Of a DNA stretch of 64,000 nucleotides, positions 1 through 8,842 are shown piece by piece. The DNA lies in NCBI GenBank assembly GCA_965215945.1, contig CBDCFC010000026.1, positions 92,113-156,112 of the forward strand. Reading direction: 5' to 3'. Position 1 is the stretch's first letter; the number at the start of each line of letters is the position of its first letter. Below the pieces are notes generated by a model that searched no databases, was not told the DNA's origin, and saw nothing but the letters and a program-made list of their open reading frames with translations. A program made the position numbers and the translations under genes. This DNA is from JAHEKD01 sp965215945 (GTDB lineage Bacteria; Pseudomonadota; Gammaproteobacteria; Arenicellales; JAHEKD01).

Positions 1-2211
1 GTAATCGATGATGATGCAGCGGCCATCCTCTAATTCGTCAAAGCGATCAATTTTAATTTCAATGTTAATTGAAGACACATTAAACAACGATTTGTGTTCC
101 TGCTTAAGAACACGAAAGGGTATTTCTCGCAGGCGCTCGATCTCAAGCCAGTTTATCACCAACTCAGCCAAACGAAGTTTTTCGATTTGAGAAAATAACT
201 GCTGCGATATATCTAATCGTTTAAGGCAGGCACCGATATTTCGATCGACCAGATCAACTAACTCATCTTCCGGCAAAGATTTTAATACCTGCTGTGTGCT
301 TAGCTCCAGCCAAATTCGATACAAGACGTCGTGTATTAAAATGCCTTTTTGGGCCGCATCTAAACCTGGCTGGGATGATTGTAGTGGCTCGGCTTTCAAA
401 CGGTAAGCCGCATAAGCCTGAAAAGGACAGGCTGATTGCATTTTTAATAAATAAGTACCGCCGCTGACAGAATCGGTATCAAGCAGCAAGCCACTATCAT
501 CTTGATATTGTTCTAATTTCAAGTCAGGTGTGCGCTTAAACTCACTTTCGCTTGCTGGCTTGCCATCGACTATGGTCAAGTTACTGATCAAAGGTGAAAC
601 TCTGAAATCAGATAATTCATCATGTTTGAAATAACTAAAACGTAGTTTGTTAGACAAGTTTGCTATATCGACAAACATCGATTGTGCCTGCCCAAGACAG
701 GACTCAGCGTGGCAAAACGGCATCTCGTGCTTACGTTGCAAGTAAAAAGGCAACAAAGGACTTAGTTGCGTTTTTGCTGGTAAAACAGCATCAGTAAGGC
801 CGCTGACCCAGGCCTTATCAAAATAAGCTTGGGAAATATCTTCCAGGTCGATGATCCTTATCGGTGCTTGTTGGCTCTGCTGAATTAGCGTTATCTCTGC
901 CAATTCATTCAATTGTGTCAAGGCCTGCGTTAGAGAAAAATGTTTTTTTACTAAACCTCCCGTACACATCTGAGCCAATATCTGGTTCCATTGTGCTAAT
1001 AATTGTTGCTCATAAGAATTCAACTTAGATAACTCAGGCCAGCCCAACAGCGTTAGGATAGTGGAGAATGTGTTACACCAAGTAGCTGCTGATGCATGTT
1101 TCGGTAAAGCGTCTTGTATTTCTCTCAATTTCTCCAGCTGGGTGAGTAAAATCTGATCAGCTAATGATTCTGTGAGATCAGCGTGTCTACAAAGCCAAAT
1201 CAAATTTGATAATGATTCTTCAGGTTGAGTCAGCCTTCTTAATTCAACATCCAGCAAACTGTAAGCATGGCGTCGTTCTAATCTGCCTTGTAAAAACACA
1301 TCGCGTAAAAGAAGGCTGAAACATTCATAGTCAAATTTAGCTTGCAATAACTCAAGACAATTCAATGCGGAATTAATAAATCCAGTCTGCTTAACTGAAT
1401 TAATAGTGATCAATTCGAACACTTCGATTTCGTCTTCGGCTAAATTAAACCCTGGTGTAAAGACACTACGGAAAGTCGTTAAAACACTCTTTCCCTGTTT
1501 TTTAAGACCCGGAACAACAATCCCTATTGTTTGGTTGGGATTTTGTTTGATTTTTTCGCGCGCCCAATATGCACATGCTTTGATTTCTTCCTCGAAACTG
1601 GCATAGGTCTGGACTTTAAAGTCAGTCTTTGGTTTTGATTGAGCTTGCAAAAATTCAACGGTATTTTTATTGACTGACTGGATATGCCCTATCCATTTTT
1701 TCTGGTTGGGCGTGATTTTTTGATCAATAAAAATAAGTTTATCAATATCTACCCGATAGCGGCTTGCTACCATAATATTGATCAGTTGCGCCGGATCCAG
1801 CCAGTTGTTAGTTTGTAATATAGACGAATAACGCTGGTACCAATGCCTGAAAACTTCAACATCACCATTGACATGTTTCCATGTTTTGGGCTTAAGTTCA
1901 TACTCATGACAAAGTTGCCAAGCCTTGATAGCCTGGCTGACGCTGGAGTTTTGGTGCCACAGGAAATTTTGACGCTGATTAATATCGCTGCGAATAACAT
2001 CAATCCAGACTAATCGCTGCTGCCAGGGTGATAATACAATCCGTTGATCGTCATGAAGTTCGGCATACTCTTGCCAACAATTCTGTATCCATGCAGGCCA
2101 ACTGCGGATCGAAGGCGTCGGCCAGGTATTATTTCCACCAGCTATTTGCCAGGCAGCATATTGTAGTTTTAAATTTTGTGCTGCTTGTTTGTGAGGAACA
2201 ATGACGAGCAC
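1..2211 (-). CDS. RecB-like PD-(D/E)XK nuclease family protein (3' end outside window)
   Basis: An open frame of over 700 codons runs off the left edge on the minus strand; I translated it by hand. Near the edge it reads IKIDRFDELEDGRCIIIDY, the IDRID...G..IIDYK segment of the C-terminal RecB/AddB-like PD-(D/E)XK nuclease domain; the catalytic lysine would fall just outside. The long N-terminal part starts with a VLVIVPHKQAAQNLKLQ segment like the degenerate helicase-like N-terminus of this 'probable DNA repair protein' family. Its likely role is DNA end processing with a UvrD-type helicase. It follows hemH by about 50 bp on the same strand. No ATG, GTG or TTG lies in frame between the upstream stop (TAA at 2286-2284) and GTG 2211, although the protein-like reading starts about 10 codons earlier, so the start is uncertain. 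Confidence 0.72.
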   Translation of the reverse strand, partial: MLVIVPHKQAAQNLKLQYAAWQIAGGNNTWPTPSIRSWPAWIQNCWQEYAELHDDQRIVLSPWQQRLVWIDVIRSDINQRQNFLWHQNSSVSQAIKAWQLCHEYELKPKTWKHVNGDVEVFRHWYQRYSSILQTNNWLDPAQLINIMVASRYRVDIDKLIFIDQKITPNQKKWIGHIQSVNKNTVEFLQAQSKPKTDFKVQTYASFEEEIKACAYWAREKIKQNPNQTIGIVVPGLKKQGKSVLTTFRSVFTPGFNLAEDEIEVFELITINSVKQTGFINSALNCLELLQAKFDYECFSLLLRDVFLQGRLERRHAYSLLDVELRRLTQPEESLSNLIWLCRHADLTESLADQILLTQLEKLREIQDALPKHASAATWCNTFSTILTLLGWPELSKLNSYEQQLLAQWNQILAQMCTGGLVKKHFSLTQALTQLNELAEITLIQQSQQAPIRIIDLEDISQAYFDKAWVSGLTDAVLPAKTQLSPLLPFYLQRKHEMPFCHAESCLGQAQSMFVDIANLSNKLRFSYFKHDELSDFRVSPLISNLTIVDGKPASESEFKRTPDLKLEQYQDDSGLLLDTDSVSGGTYLLKMQSACPFQAYAAYRLKAEPLQSSQPGLDAAQKGILIHDVLYRIWLELSTQQVLKSLPEDELVDLVDRNIGACLKRLDISQQLFSQIEKLRLAELVINWLEIERLREIPFRVLKQEHKSLFNVSSINIEIKIDRFDELEDGRCIIIDY

Positions 2212-2261
2212 ATTATTGTGCTTGATTTTTTCGAATAAAGCATCATTTTGCGTACAATAGC

Positions 2262-3362
2262 TTATTGATCTGCTCCCAGATGCTTAGCTAAGTCTTTCGA
2301 TTGCTCACGCTGCGGTTCAGTTTGATCAAACCGTGGGCCCTGTAGATGAGCGGCGAGATGACGATCTATTAACTCAATCATTATATTAATGTGTTCGATC
2401 GAATCATTAAGTGAAGGAATAAAAGCAAACTTTTCACCTCCTGCACTTAAGAAAAATTCTCGATTTTGAATATCGATTTCCTCTAATGTCTCAACACAAT
2501 CACTGGAAAATCCTGGTGTGATAACTTGTACAGACTTTATACCTCTGGCAGGTAAAGACTTGAGTGTTTCATCAGTATAAGGTTTCAACCAAGGCTCTTT
2601 GCCAAAACGTGACTGAAATGTTTGCATGTATTGATCGTCTGTTAAGCCTAATTTTTCCGTTACCAACCGCGTTGTTTTATAACAATGACAATGATAGGGG
2701 TCACCGGATTCAAGATAACGTTGTGGTAATCCATGATAGGAAAAAATTAACAAATCTGAACTTCCATTCTGGTCACGAAAGCTTTTAATCGAATTAGCAA
2801 TAGCGTCTATGTAGAGCGGCTCATCGTAATAACCATCGATGAAGCTGAGTGCTGGAACGCGCCGCCATTGCTTGAGTTCTGCTATGACCGCATCGAAAAC
2901 ACTACCGCTGGTTGCGCCTGAATATTGCGGATATAGCGGAAGAATAACAACAGCCTCAACACCATATTGCTGTAGTTTTTGTAAGGCAGACGCAATTGAC
3001 GGTTGCCCATAAGTCATCCCCAACTCAACCACAACTTTATCTTGATACTTGTCAGAATAGTATTTTTCTAATTGATCACGTTGTGCCTGACTAAATACTA
3101 ATAGAGGTGAGCCCAGTTCAGTCCAGATTTTTTCATACGCTTCGGCCGAGGATTTTGGCCTTTTAGTCAAAACAAAACTGTTGAGGATAAACCACCAAAG
3201 CAAACGCGGTGCTTCAACCACACGTGGATCAGATAAAAACTCTTTTAAGTAAGGTTTTAACGCTTGCGCTGTCGGGGCTTCGGGAGTACCCAGATTAACT
3301 AATAAAACACCGACTCGTTGAACACTACCATGTCGATAACTTTTTTGACCACGGTATTTCAC
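2262..3362 (-). CDS. hemH: Ferrochelatase
   Basis: Inserts Fe2+ into protoporphyrin IX, the last step of haem synthesis; a cytosolic or membrane-peripheral enzyme. The 366-residue product begins with the family VGVLLVNLGTPEAPT segment. It carries the SYHGLPQRY motif with the metal-binding His near residue 200 and the GFSSDCVETLEEID motif with the conserved Glu near 275. Length is normal for proteobacterial HemH, with a polar C-terminal tail of about 30 residues beyond the core. It starts about 15 bp after nadA and is probably cotranscribed with it. hemE lies in the same window at 32.8 kb, so haem genes are scattered. Confidence 0.96.
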   Translation of the reverse strand: MKYRGQKSYRHGSVQRVGVLLVNLGTPEAPTAQALKPYLKEFLSDPRVVEAPRLLWWFILNSFVLTKRPKSSAEAYEKIWTELGSPLLVFSQAQRDQLEKYYSDKYQDKVVVELGMTYGQPSIASALQKLQQYGVEAVVILPLYPQYSGATSGSVFDAVIAELKQWRRVPALSFIDGYYDEPLYIDAIANSIKSFRDQNGSSDLLIFSYHGLPQRYLESGDPYHCHCYKTTRLVTEKLGLTDDQYMQTFQSRFGKEPWLKPYTDETLKSLPARGIKSVQVITPGFSSDCVETLEEIDIQNREFFLSAGGEKFAFIPSLNDSIEHINIMIELIDRHLAAHLQGPRFDQTEPQREQSKDLAKHLGADQ

Positions 3363-3376
3363 TGTGGCTACGGGTA

Positions 3377-4465
3377 TCAGTGAGAAGATCGACCGGTAAC
3401 ACCGACTTTTTTGCCAAATTCAACCATGCGTTTTAAGGAGACTTCCGCTTGTTTTCGAATCTCTTCATCAATCAGGATTTCATTACCGTCATTCTCAAGC
3501 ACGTCGGCCATTTTTTGCAAATCGTTCATTTTCATCCAGGGGCAATTCGCACAGCTTTCACAAGTTGCACCCTCACCGGCAGTTGGTGCTGGCATTAGTT
3601 CAATATCATCGCCGGCCACTTGCTTCATTTTGTGATAAATGCCCATTTCGGTAGCGACAATATACTTTTTTGAACCAAGATCTTTAGCAGCCTGGATAAG
3701 CTGGCTGGTTGAACCGACTGCATCAGCAAGTGCAATAACATCAGCTGGTGATTCTGGATGAACCAAAACTTTTGCATCAGGGATTTGTTTTTTTAATGCT
3801 TCAAGGGCATCAGCTTTAAATTCTTCATGCACCACACAGGCTGCATCCCACATCAGCATATCGGCCCCTGTTTGACGTTGGACATAATCACCCAAATATT
3901 TGTCTGGAGCCCAGAGTACTTTTTCACCTTGTTCGTGCAGATGTTTAATCAGTTTCAAAGCAATTGATGAAGTGGCAACCCAATCCGCCCGAGCCTTAAC
4001 AGCCGCACTGGTGTTTGCATAAACGACTACTTTACGATCGGGATGTTGATCACAGAACTGCGAAAATTGTTCTGCCGGACAACCGAGATCAAGTGAACAG
4101 TTAGCATCGTCTTCGACCAATAGAATCTTCTTTTCCGGGCTTAAAATTTTGGCCGTTTCACCCATGAATTTTACGCCTGCAACGACGACTGTCGAAGCCG
4201 GATGCTCATAACCGAAACGAGCCATCTCCAGCGAATCTGAAACACAACCTCCCGTTTCTTCTGCCAGGATTTGCAATTCACTGTCAACATAGTAATGAAC
4301 CACCAACACCGCATCACGCTCATGCAAAAGTTTTTTGATTTTTTCGCGATAAAAATCACGTTGTTCGGCTGAGAGTATTGCACCTTTATGAGCACGCGCA
4401 TCAAAAGCTGCGTCACGAATTTCAGCTTTTAATTGCTCAGAAATACCATTGATTGAAATATTCAT
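3377..4465 (-). CDS. nadA: Quinolinate synthase
   Basis: Condenses iminoaspartate with dihydroxyacetone phosphate to quinolinate in de novo NAD synthesis; an oxygen-sensitive [4Fe-4S] enzyme. The 362-residue product shows the HYYVDSELQILAEE segment, VAGVKFMGETAKILSP, the first cluster cysteine in CSLDLGCP, and the C-terminal PTAGEGATCESCANCPWM segment with the last cluster cysteine. Length fits the E. coli-type enzyme. A purine-rich GTGGAGAA sequence precedes the ATG. nadB and nadC are not in the window. It is the first gene of the nadA-hemH run. Confidence 0.96.
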   Translation of the reverse strand: MNISINGISEQLKAEIRDAAFDARAHKGAILSAEQRDFYREKIKKLLHERDAVLVVHYYVDSELQILAEETGGCVSDSLEMARFGYEHPASTVVVAGVKFMGETAKILSPEKKILLVEDDANCSLDLGCPAEQFSQFCDQHPDRKVVVYANTSAAVKARADWVATSSIALKLIKHLHEQGEKVLWAPDKYLGDYVQRQTGADMLMWDAACVVHEEFKADALEALKKQIPDAKVLVHPESPADVIALADAVGSTSQLIQAAKDLGSKKYIVATEMGIYHKMKQVAGDDIELMPAPTAGEGATCESCANCPWMKMNDLQKMADVLENDGNEILIDEEIRKQAEVSLKRMVEFGKKVGVTGRSSH

Positions 4466-4566
4466 TGTTTCTCCACTTGCGGGACATCTAAGGTTTATAC
4501 CCTATATATATGAGGTCATTATAATATGCTTTCAATATTAAAAAACTGGAAGATATAGCTGCAAAT

Positions 4567-4593
4567 GAAAAAGACCGCATTAGCGGCCCTTTT
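4567..4593 (-). terminator. Rho-independent terminator of the H1-like gene
   Basis: On the minus strand GGCCGC and GCGGTC flank a TAAT loop (stem arms 4583-4588 and 4573-4578, one G-T pair), followed by a run of five T (4572-4568). It lies about 50 bp after the stop of the H1-like gene. Confidence 0.8.
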
Positions 4594-4643
4594 CTAAATC
4601 TTAATAGCACCACATCAATCTAAAGATTGGTGGAAACTAAGTG

Positions 4644-5078
4644 TTATTTTCTCCTCGAACGCTTCTTAGCCACTTTCTTTTTAGCCGCTTTTCTTGCCAC
4701 CTTTTTCTTGGCTACCTTTTTAGCGACCTTCTTTTTCGCTGCCTTTCTGGCAACTTTTTTCTTGGCTGCTTTTTTAGCCACTTTCTTTTTAGCCGCTTTT
4801 CTTGCCACCTTTTTCTTGGTTGCCTTTTTAGCGACCTTCTTTTTCGCTACTTTTTTGGCAACTTTTTTCTTGGCTGCTTTTTTAGCCACTTTCTTTTTAG
4901 CCGCTTTTCTTGCCACCTTTTTCTTGGCTGCCTTTTTAGCGACCTTCTTTTTCGCTACTTTTTTGGCAGCTTTTTTCTTGGCTGCCTTTTTAGCTACTTT
5001 CCTAACTGCTTTTTTCTTAGTTGCTTTTTTAGCTGCCTTTCTTTTGGCAGCTTTCCTTACCTTTTTCTTTGTGGCCAT
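4644..5078 (-). CDS. Histone H1-like Lys/Ala-repeat DNA-binding protein
   Basis: A 144-residue protein made almost only of Lys, Ala, Val, Arg and Thr in KKVAKKAAKK-type units, starting MATKKKVRKAAKRK and ending KKRSRRK. This is the composition of bacterial H1-like nucleoid proteins (Pseudomonas AlgP, BpH1, HctB tails), which bind DNA, RNA or polyphosphate by charge and are unstructured when free. The DNA shows a higher-order tandem repeat of 108 bp (36 codons): the same segment starts at 4669, 4777 and 4885. Two long plus-strand ORFs over this gene encode Phe/Leu-rich peptides and are antisense shadows. A good sigma70 promoter lies upstream at 5271-5298 and a hairpin terminator downstream. 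Confidence 0.85.
   Translation of the reverse strand: MATKKKVRKAAKRKAAKKATKKKAVRKVAKKAAKKKAAKKVAKKKVAKKAAKKKVARKAAKKKVAKKAAKKKVAKKVAKKKVAKKATKKKVARKAAKKKVAKKAAKKKVARKAAKKKVAKKVAKKKVARKAAKKKVAKKRSRRK
4669..4992. repeat. 108-bp tandem repeat inside the H1-like gene
   Basis: Three nearly identical 108-bp units start at 4669, 4777 and 4885; the third decays after about 100 bp. Each encodes 36 residues of the Lys/Ala pattern. Differences between copies are single bases, so the array looks young or homogenised. Confidence 0.8.
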
Positions 5079-5270
5079 AGAATACTCCTAACCTGCTGGA
5101 TATGAATGTTGAAAATAAAATAAAAGATGAATTAAAACTTTTTTGATACTACACATTTTTTAGAGGTGTAATACTTTTACCCATATAGATAAAAGTCAAA
5201 TTTTTTGATGCGGCTAAATCAATCACAACGCGCCGGTGATCTTTGTCCTATAGAACTTTTAGTACATGCA

Positions 5271-5298
5271 AATATAAACAGGCTAAAAAAAATGTCAA
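5271..5298 (-). promoter_or_regulatory. Predicted sigma70 promoter of the H1-like gene
   Basis: On the minus strand TTGACA (5298-5293) is followed after 16 bp by TATATT (5276-5271). This implies a 5' leader of about 185 nt before the ATG at 5078. The rest of the gap 5079-5385 shows no ORF or clear structure. Confidence 0.6.
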
Positions 5299-5385
5299 GG
5301 TCTTTGTATGGACACAGATAATAATTTCAAAAAATTACAAAGTGTTTCAACATTGACTGGTTATATTTCTAAAGCCAAACTTTCT

Positions 5386-6138
5386 TTATCCACATTTAGA
5401 ATCACCACAATTCAAACAAGTCATACATCCGTCCATCAATACAACTGCTTTGGTGCTGCACTTAACACATAACTGTGCACTGTCAGGAAAATCGCTTTCG
5501 ACACTGCTATTTATAGTAGTTGCGGAAGGTTCTTTGGTTTCATATTCACGGCGTTTCGCATCAACGAGTGCTTGTTGATGTTCATCAAGTGTATGTTCTT
5601 TAATCATGCCGATCATTTTCATGTGGGCTTCAATTGCATCACCGATTTCAGCTACTAACGAGGGTGTGTACTTCCCGCCTTTTTTAAAATAGCCACCTTT
5701 TGGATCAAACACGCTACGCAATTCTTCAACTAAAAACGTTACATCACCACCTTTTCGAAATACCGCCGAAATAATTTTTGTCAGCGCCACAATCCATTGG
5801 AAATGATCCATGTTTTTTGAGTTAATAAAAATTTCAAATGGACGACGCTTTTCATACGGTGTTTCCGGATTCAAAATAATATCGTTTATAGTTACATATA
5901 AGGAATGTTCCGATAATGGTGTCTTAATTTTATAAGTGCTGCCCAGCAACATTTCAGGTCGGGCAACTTTTTCGTGCATATGTACGACATTGTCTGGAGG
6001 ATCACCACCGTTATCACTAATATCGGCTTGAACCTGTTTAGGTGATTCATTTATCACGGCAGTTTCTTGTTCTTGCACTTTTTGCTCTGCCTTGACAACG
6101 TTGTAGTCTATGATTTTTTTCTCGATTTTAACTGCCAT
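5386..6138 (-). CDS. nrdJb: Class II ribonucleotide reductase, C-terminal subunit (NrdJb)
   Basis: The C-terminal part of adenosylcobalamin-dependent ribonucleotide reductase as a separate 250-residue polypeptide, as in Pseudomonas aeruginosa. The central part (STYKIKTPLSEHSLYVTIND to EEL) matches the TSCPD-type domain. The C-terminal tail has Cys pairs (CVKCSTK, CMTCLNCGDSKCG); cysteines of this kind in class II enzymes shuttle reducing equivalents to the active site. The first 50 residues are polar and probably a linker. It starts 25 bp after nrdJa in the same operon and makes no sense without it. Confidence 0.9.
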   Translation of the reverse strand: MAVKIEKKIIDYNVVKAEQKVQEQETAVINESPKQVQADISDNGGDPPDNVVHMHEKVARPEMLLGSTYKIKTPLSEHSLYVTINDIILNPETPYEKRRPFEIFINSKNMDHFQWIVALTKIISAVFRKGGDVTFLVEELRSVFDPKGGYFKKGGKYTPSLVAEIGDAIEAHMKMIGMIKEHTLDEHQQALVDAKRREYETKEPSATTINSSVESDFPDSAQLCVKCSTKAVVLMDGCMTCLNCGDSKCG

Positions 6139-6163
6139 GCTTTGTTTATCCTTAAAGTAATCC

Positions 6164-8287
6164 TTAAAATTTTCCGTAGTAGCCTTCTTTCAAGGCGTCA
6201 AATAAATTCGCTGCGGTATGAATTTCACCGTCGTATTCGATTTCTTCATCTCCGGGCACTTCAATCACTTCACCGCCTTCTAATTCAAAGCGGTAAGTGG
6301 TGTTTTTCAAATCATCTTCTTTAACCAGAACACCCTGGAAGGCTTCGGGATTAAACCGGAATGTTGTGCAACCTTTCAGATTTTTCTCATGGGCATAAAG
6401 ATAAATATCTTTAAAGTCCTCAAATGGATAGTCAGTGGGTACGTTGGCGGTTTTCGAAATTGACGAATCGACCCATTTTTGCGCGGCAGCCTGTACATCA
6501 ACATGCTCTTTAGGTGAAATCGTTTCTGCACTGACGAAATAGTCGGGCAATGCGTTCTCAGCTTCTCCGTAAGCTGTTGCATCAGCATTTATCAATTCAC
6601 GGTAAGCCAATAACTCGTATGAATATACATCCACTTTTTCTTTACTCTTTTTTCCTTCGCGAATTACATTACGGCTGTATTGATGTGCGAACGACGGCTC
6701 AATACCATTACTGGCATTATTCGCCAGCGATAAACTAATCGTACCCGTCGGTGCGATCGAAGTGTGATGGGTAAATCGTGCTCCTGTTTCAGCAATTTGG
6801 TCTGTGATCTCATCCGGTAATTGCTGCATGTAACGTGAGTATTTTGCCAATAGAACCTTACCCGGAACCTTGTCACCAACTTTATAACCATCGGTCTTCA
6901 TTTCGGGCCGTTTAATCAGCATTTCAGCAGTGACTTCAAATTCATCCAGCATGATGGGAGCAGGCGATTTTTCATCCGCTAATTCAATCGCTTGTTTCCA
7001 GCCTTCAACCGCCATTTCTTTGGCAACACGCTCGGTGAATTCAAGTGACTCCGGGCTGCCGTATTTCATTTTCAATTGCACCAGTGTAGAACCCAAACCT
7101 AGAAAACCCATGCCGTGACGACGTTTGTGTGTAATTTCATTTTGCTGGCCGTCTAACGGCAAACCGTTGATTTCAACAACGTTATCAAGCATACGCGTGA
7201 AGTAACGCACAACTTGTCGATATTTATCCCAGTCAAAATAGGCTTCATCTGTAAATGGGTTGGCCACGAAACGAGTTAGATTAACTGAACCCAACAAACA
7301 ACTACCATAAGGCGGCAGTGGTTGTTCACCACAAGGATTGGTAGCGCGAATATTTTCAGCAAACCAGTTGTTATTCATTTCATTGATACGATCAATCAGA
7401 ATAAAACCGGGTTCAGCATAATCGTAAGTTGAAAACATGATGAGATTCCAGAGCTTTTGGGCCGGAATTGTTTTATAAACGCGACATGCCACCTCACCCA
7501 AATCATTAGTAACATGGTCACCATGTCCGGGCCAGTAACGCCAAACGATACGATGTTTATCACTGGCAAATTCATCTTGACTGGCCGGAAAAACCAAATC
7601 CCAGTCAGCTTCATCCTTGACTGCCTGAATAAATTCATCGGTAATCAAACAAGATAAATTGAATTGTCTTAAGCGGCCATCTTCGCGTTTAGCGCGAATA
7701 AAATCTTCTATATCCGGATGAGAAATATCAAAGGTGCCCATTTGTGCACCACGCCGCCCTCCTGCTGATGAAACGGTAAAACACATGGCATCAAATATAT
7801 CCATGAATGACATTGGCCCGGACGTGTGTGCACCCGCTCCACTGACGAATGCACCCTTGGGTCGTAAAGTGGAAAATTCATAACCGATACCGCAACCCGC
7901 TTTGAGTGTTAATCCAGCCTCATGAACCGAACTTAAAATCCCATTCATCGAATCTTCGACAACCCCGGAAACCGTGCAATTAATTGTACTGGTAGCCGGC
8001 TTATGGGCCTGTGCACCGGCATTAGACATGATTCGACCGGCTGGAATCGCACCATTTTCCATTGCCCAGTTGAACTTCTCAAACCATTCTTGCTTTTTCT
8101 CCGGCGTTGTTTCGACATCGGCTAATGCTTTAGCAACTCTGATAAAAGTATCTTCGACATTTTCGTCGATGATTTTCCCGTCCTTGCTTTTTAGCCGATA
8201 TTTCTTATCCCATATATCAACCGATGCCGGTTGTAATGGTATTACGGGTACATCTTGATTAATTTCTACCGCCTCAACAGATTTCAT
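6164..8287 (-). CDS. nrdJa: Class II (B12-dependent) ribonucleotide reductase, catalytic subunit (NrdJa)
   Basis: Reduces ribonucleotides to deoxyribonucleotides using adenosylcobalamin, independent of oxygen. The 707-residue product has the N-terminal redox Cys in STINCTVSGVV, the glycine-rich KAGCGIGYEFSTLRPKG segment, the active-site NPCGEQPLPPYGSC motif and the APTGTISL nucleotide-phosphate loop near the C-terminus. The chain ends where the intact enzyme would continue into the TSCPD domain, which NrdJb supplies. Two NrdR-type boxes and a promoter lie about 220-270 bp upstream. No nrdA/nrdB or nrdD is seen in this window. Confidence 0.94.
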   Translation of the reverse strand: MKSVEAVEINQDVPVIPLQPASVDIWDKKYRLKSKDGKIIDENVEDTFIRVAKALADVETTPEKKQEWFEKFNWAMENGAIPAGRIMSNAGAQAHKPATSTINCTVSGVVEDSMNGILSSVHEAGLTLKAGCGIGYEFSTLRPKGAFVSGAGAHTSGPMSFMDIFDAMCFTVSSAGGRRGAQMGTFDISHPDIEDFIRAKREDGRLRQFNLSCLITDEFIQAVKDEADWDLVFPASQDEFASDKHRIVWRYWPGHGDHVTNDLGEVACRVYKTIPAQKLWNLIMFSTYDYAEPGFILIDRINEMNNNWFAENIRATNPCGEQPLPPYGSCLLGSVNLTRFVANPFTDEAYFDWDKYRQVVRYFTRMLDNVVEINGLPLDGQQNEITHKRRHGMGFLGLGSTLVQLKMKYGSPESLEFTERVAKEMAVEGWKQAIELADEKSPAPIMLDEFEVTAEMLIKRPEMKTDGYKVGDKVPGKVLLAKYSRYMQQLPDEITDQIAETGARFTHHTSIAPTGTISLSLANNASNGIEPSFAHQYSRNVIREGKKSKEKVDVYSYELLAYRELINADATAYGEAENALPDYFVSAETISPKEHVDVQAAAQKWVDSSISKTANVPTDYPFEDFKDIYLYAHEKNLKGCTTFRFNPEAFQGVLVKEDDLKNTTYRFELEGGEVIEVPGDEEIEYDGEIHTAANLFDALKEGYYGKF

Positions 8288-8506
8288 TCATTGCTCTCTT
8301 CAAAAAATTTTCAAATTACTATAGCCAGCACTCGGCTTAAAACACAAACATACTGTTTTTACTCCCGAAAATGCTTAGTTTCTAAGCACCGACCACCCAC
8401 GCATATTTTATTTTATGGCTTGGTAAGCTTTTCCTCTGTGCCAAGCTAGATTTTTATTCAAGTATTGCTTACAAACTCTTAAAAACTAACTATTTTATGT
8501 TTATAA

Positions 8507-8522
8507 ACACTACATATAGCGC
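8507..8522. promoter_or_regulatory. NrdR box 1 upstream of nrdJ
   Basis: ACACTACATATAGCGC matches the NrdR consensus (ACACWATATATWGTGT-like) in 12 or more positions. Its centre is 31 bp, about three helical turns, from the centre of box 2. This spacing is typical for tandem NrdR boxes. Confidence 0.75.
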
Positions 8523-8530
8523 AATATCTA

Positions 8531-8559
8531 ATTTTGCCCACAATATGTTGTGTTGTCAA
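8531..8559 (-). promoter_or_regulatory. Predicted nrdJ promoter overlapped by NrdR box 2
   Basis: NrdR box 2 is CCACAATATGTTGTGT at 8538-8553, with a perfect ACAATATGTTGT-type dyad close to the known E. coli nrdH box. It overlaps a minus-strand promoter: TTGACA at 8559-8554, a 17-bp spacer and CAAAAT at 8536-8531. Binding of NrdR-dATP would block RNA polymerase. The remainder of the 555-bp gap 8288-8842 is AT-rich; I see no cobalamin riboswitch in it. Confidence 0.7.
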
Positions 8560-8842
8560 TTAATTTTGCATTTTTATTAATTTTGCACCAGTCATAAGCT
8601 AAGTTATTGAAAAGTACTTGGAAACCAGTTCAGCAAATAACCTTGGTCTGGGTTTTGAAACAAAAAAAGATGTGATTATGACTTTATCGAAACCGCTTGC
8701 TTTATAATTAATGGTTGATAGACATTTAATTGATGAGATGGGAACCACCACCAAATATCGCCCTAAATCGGCGTCTACAAAAGCAATACTTTTTAACTAA
8801 CTCATTACCATTCCATCATATCTCTGCTAGCTTTTGATTTAG

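Noticed and set aside
4627..5105. Two 154-codon plus-strand ORFs rich in Phe and Leu
   Set aside because: They are antisense of the Lys/Ala repeats; the minus-strand gene has promoter, start and terminator.
8288..8842. Cobalamin riboswitch upstream of the B12-dependent reductase
   Set aside because: I found no B12-box-like conserved core or matching stem on the minus strand; NrdR boxes explain regulation better.
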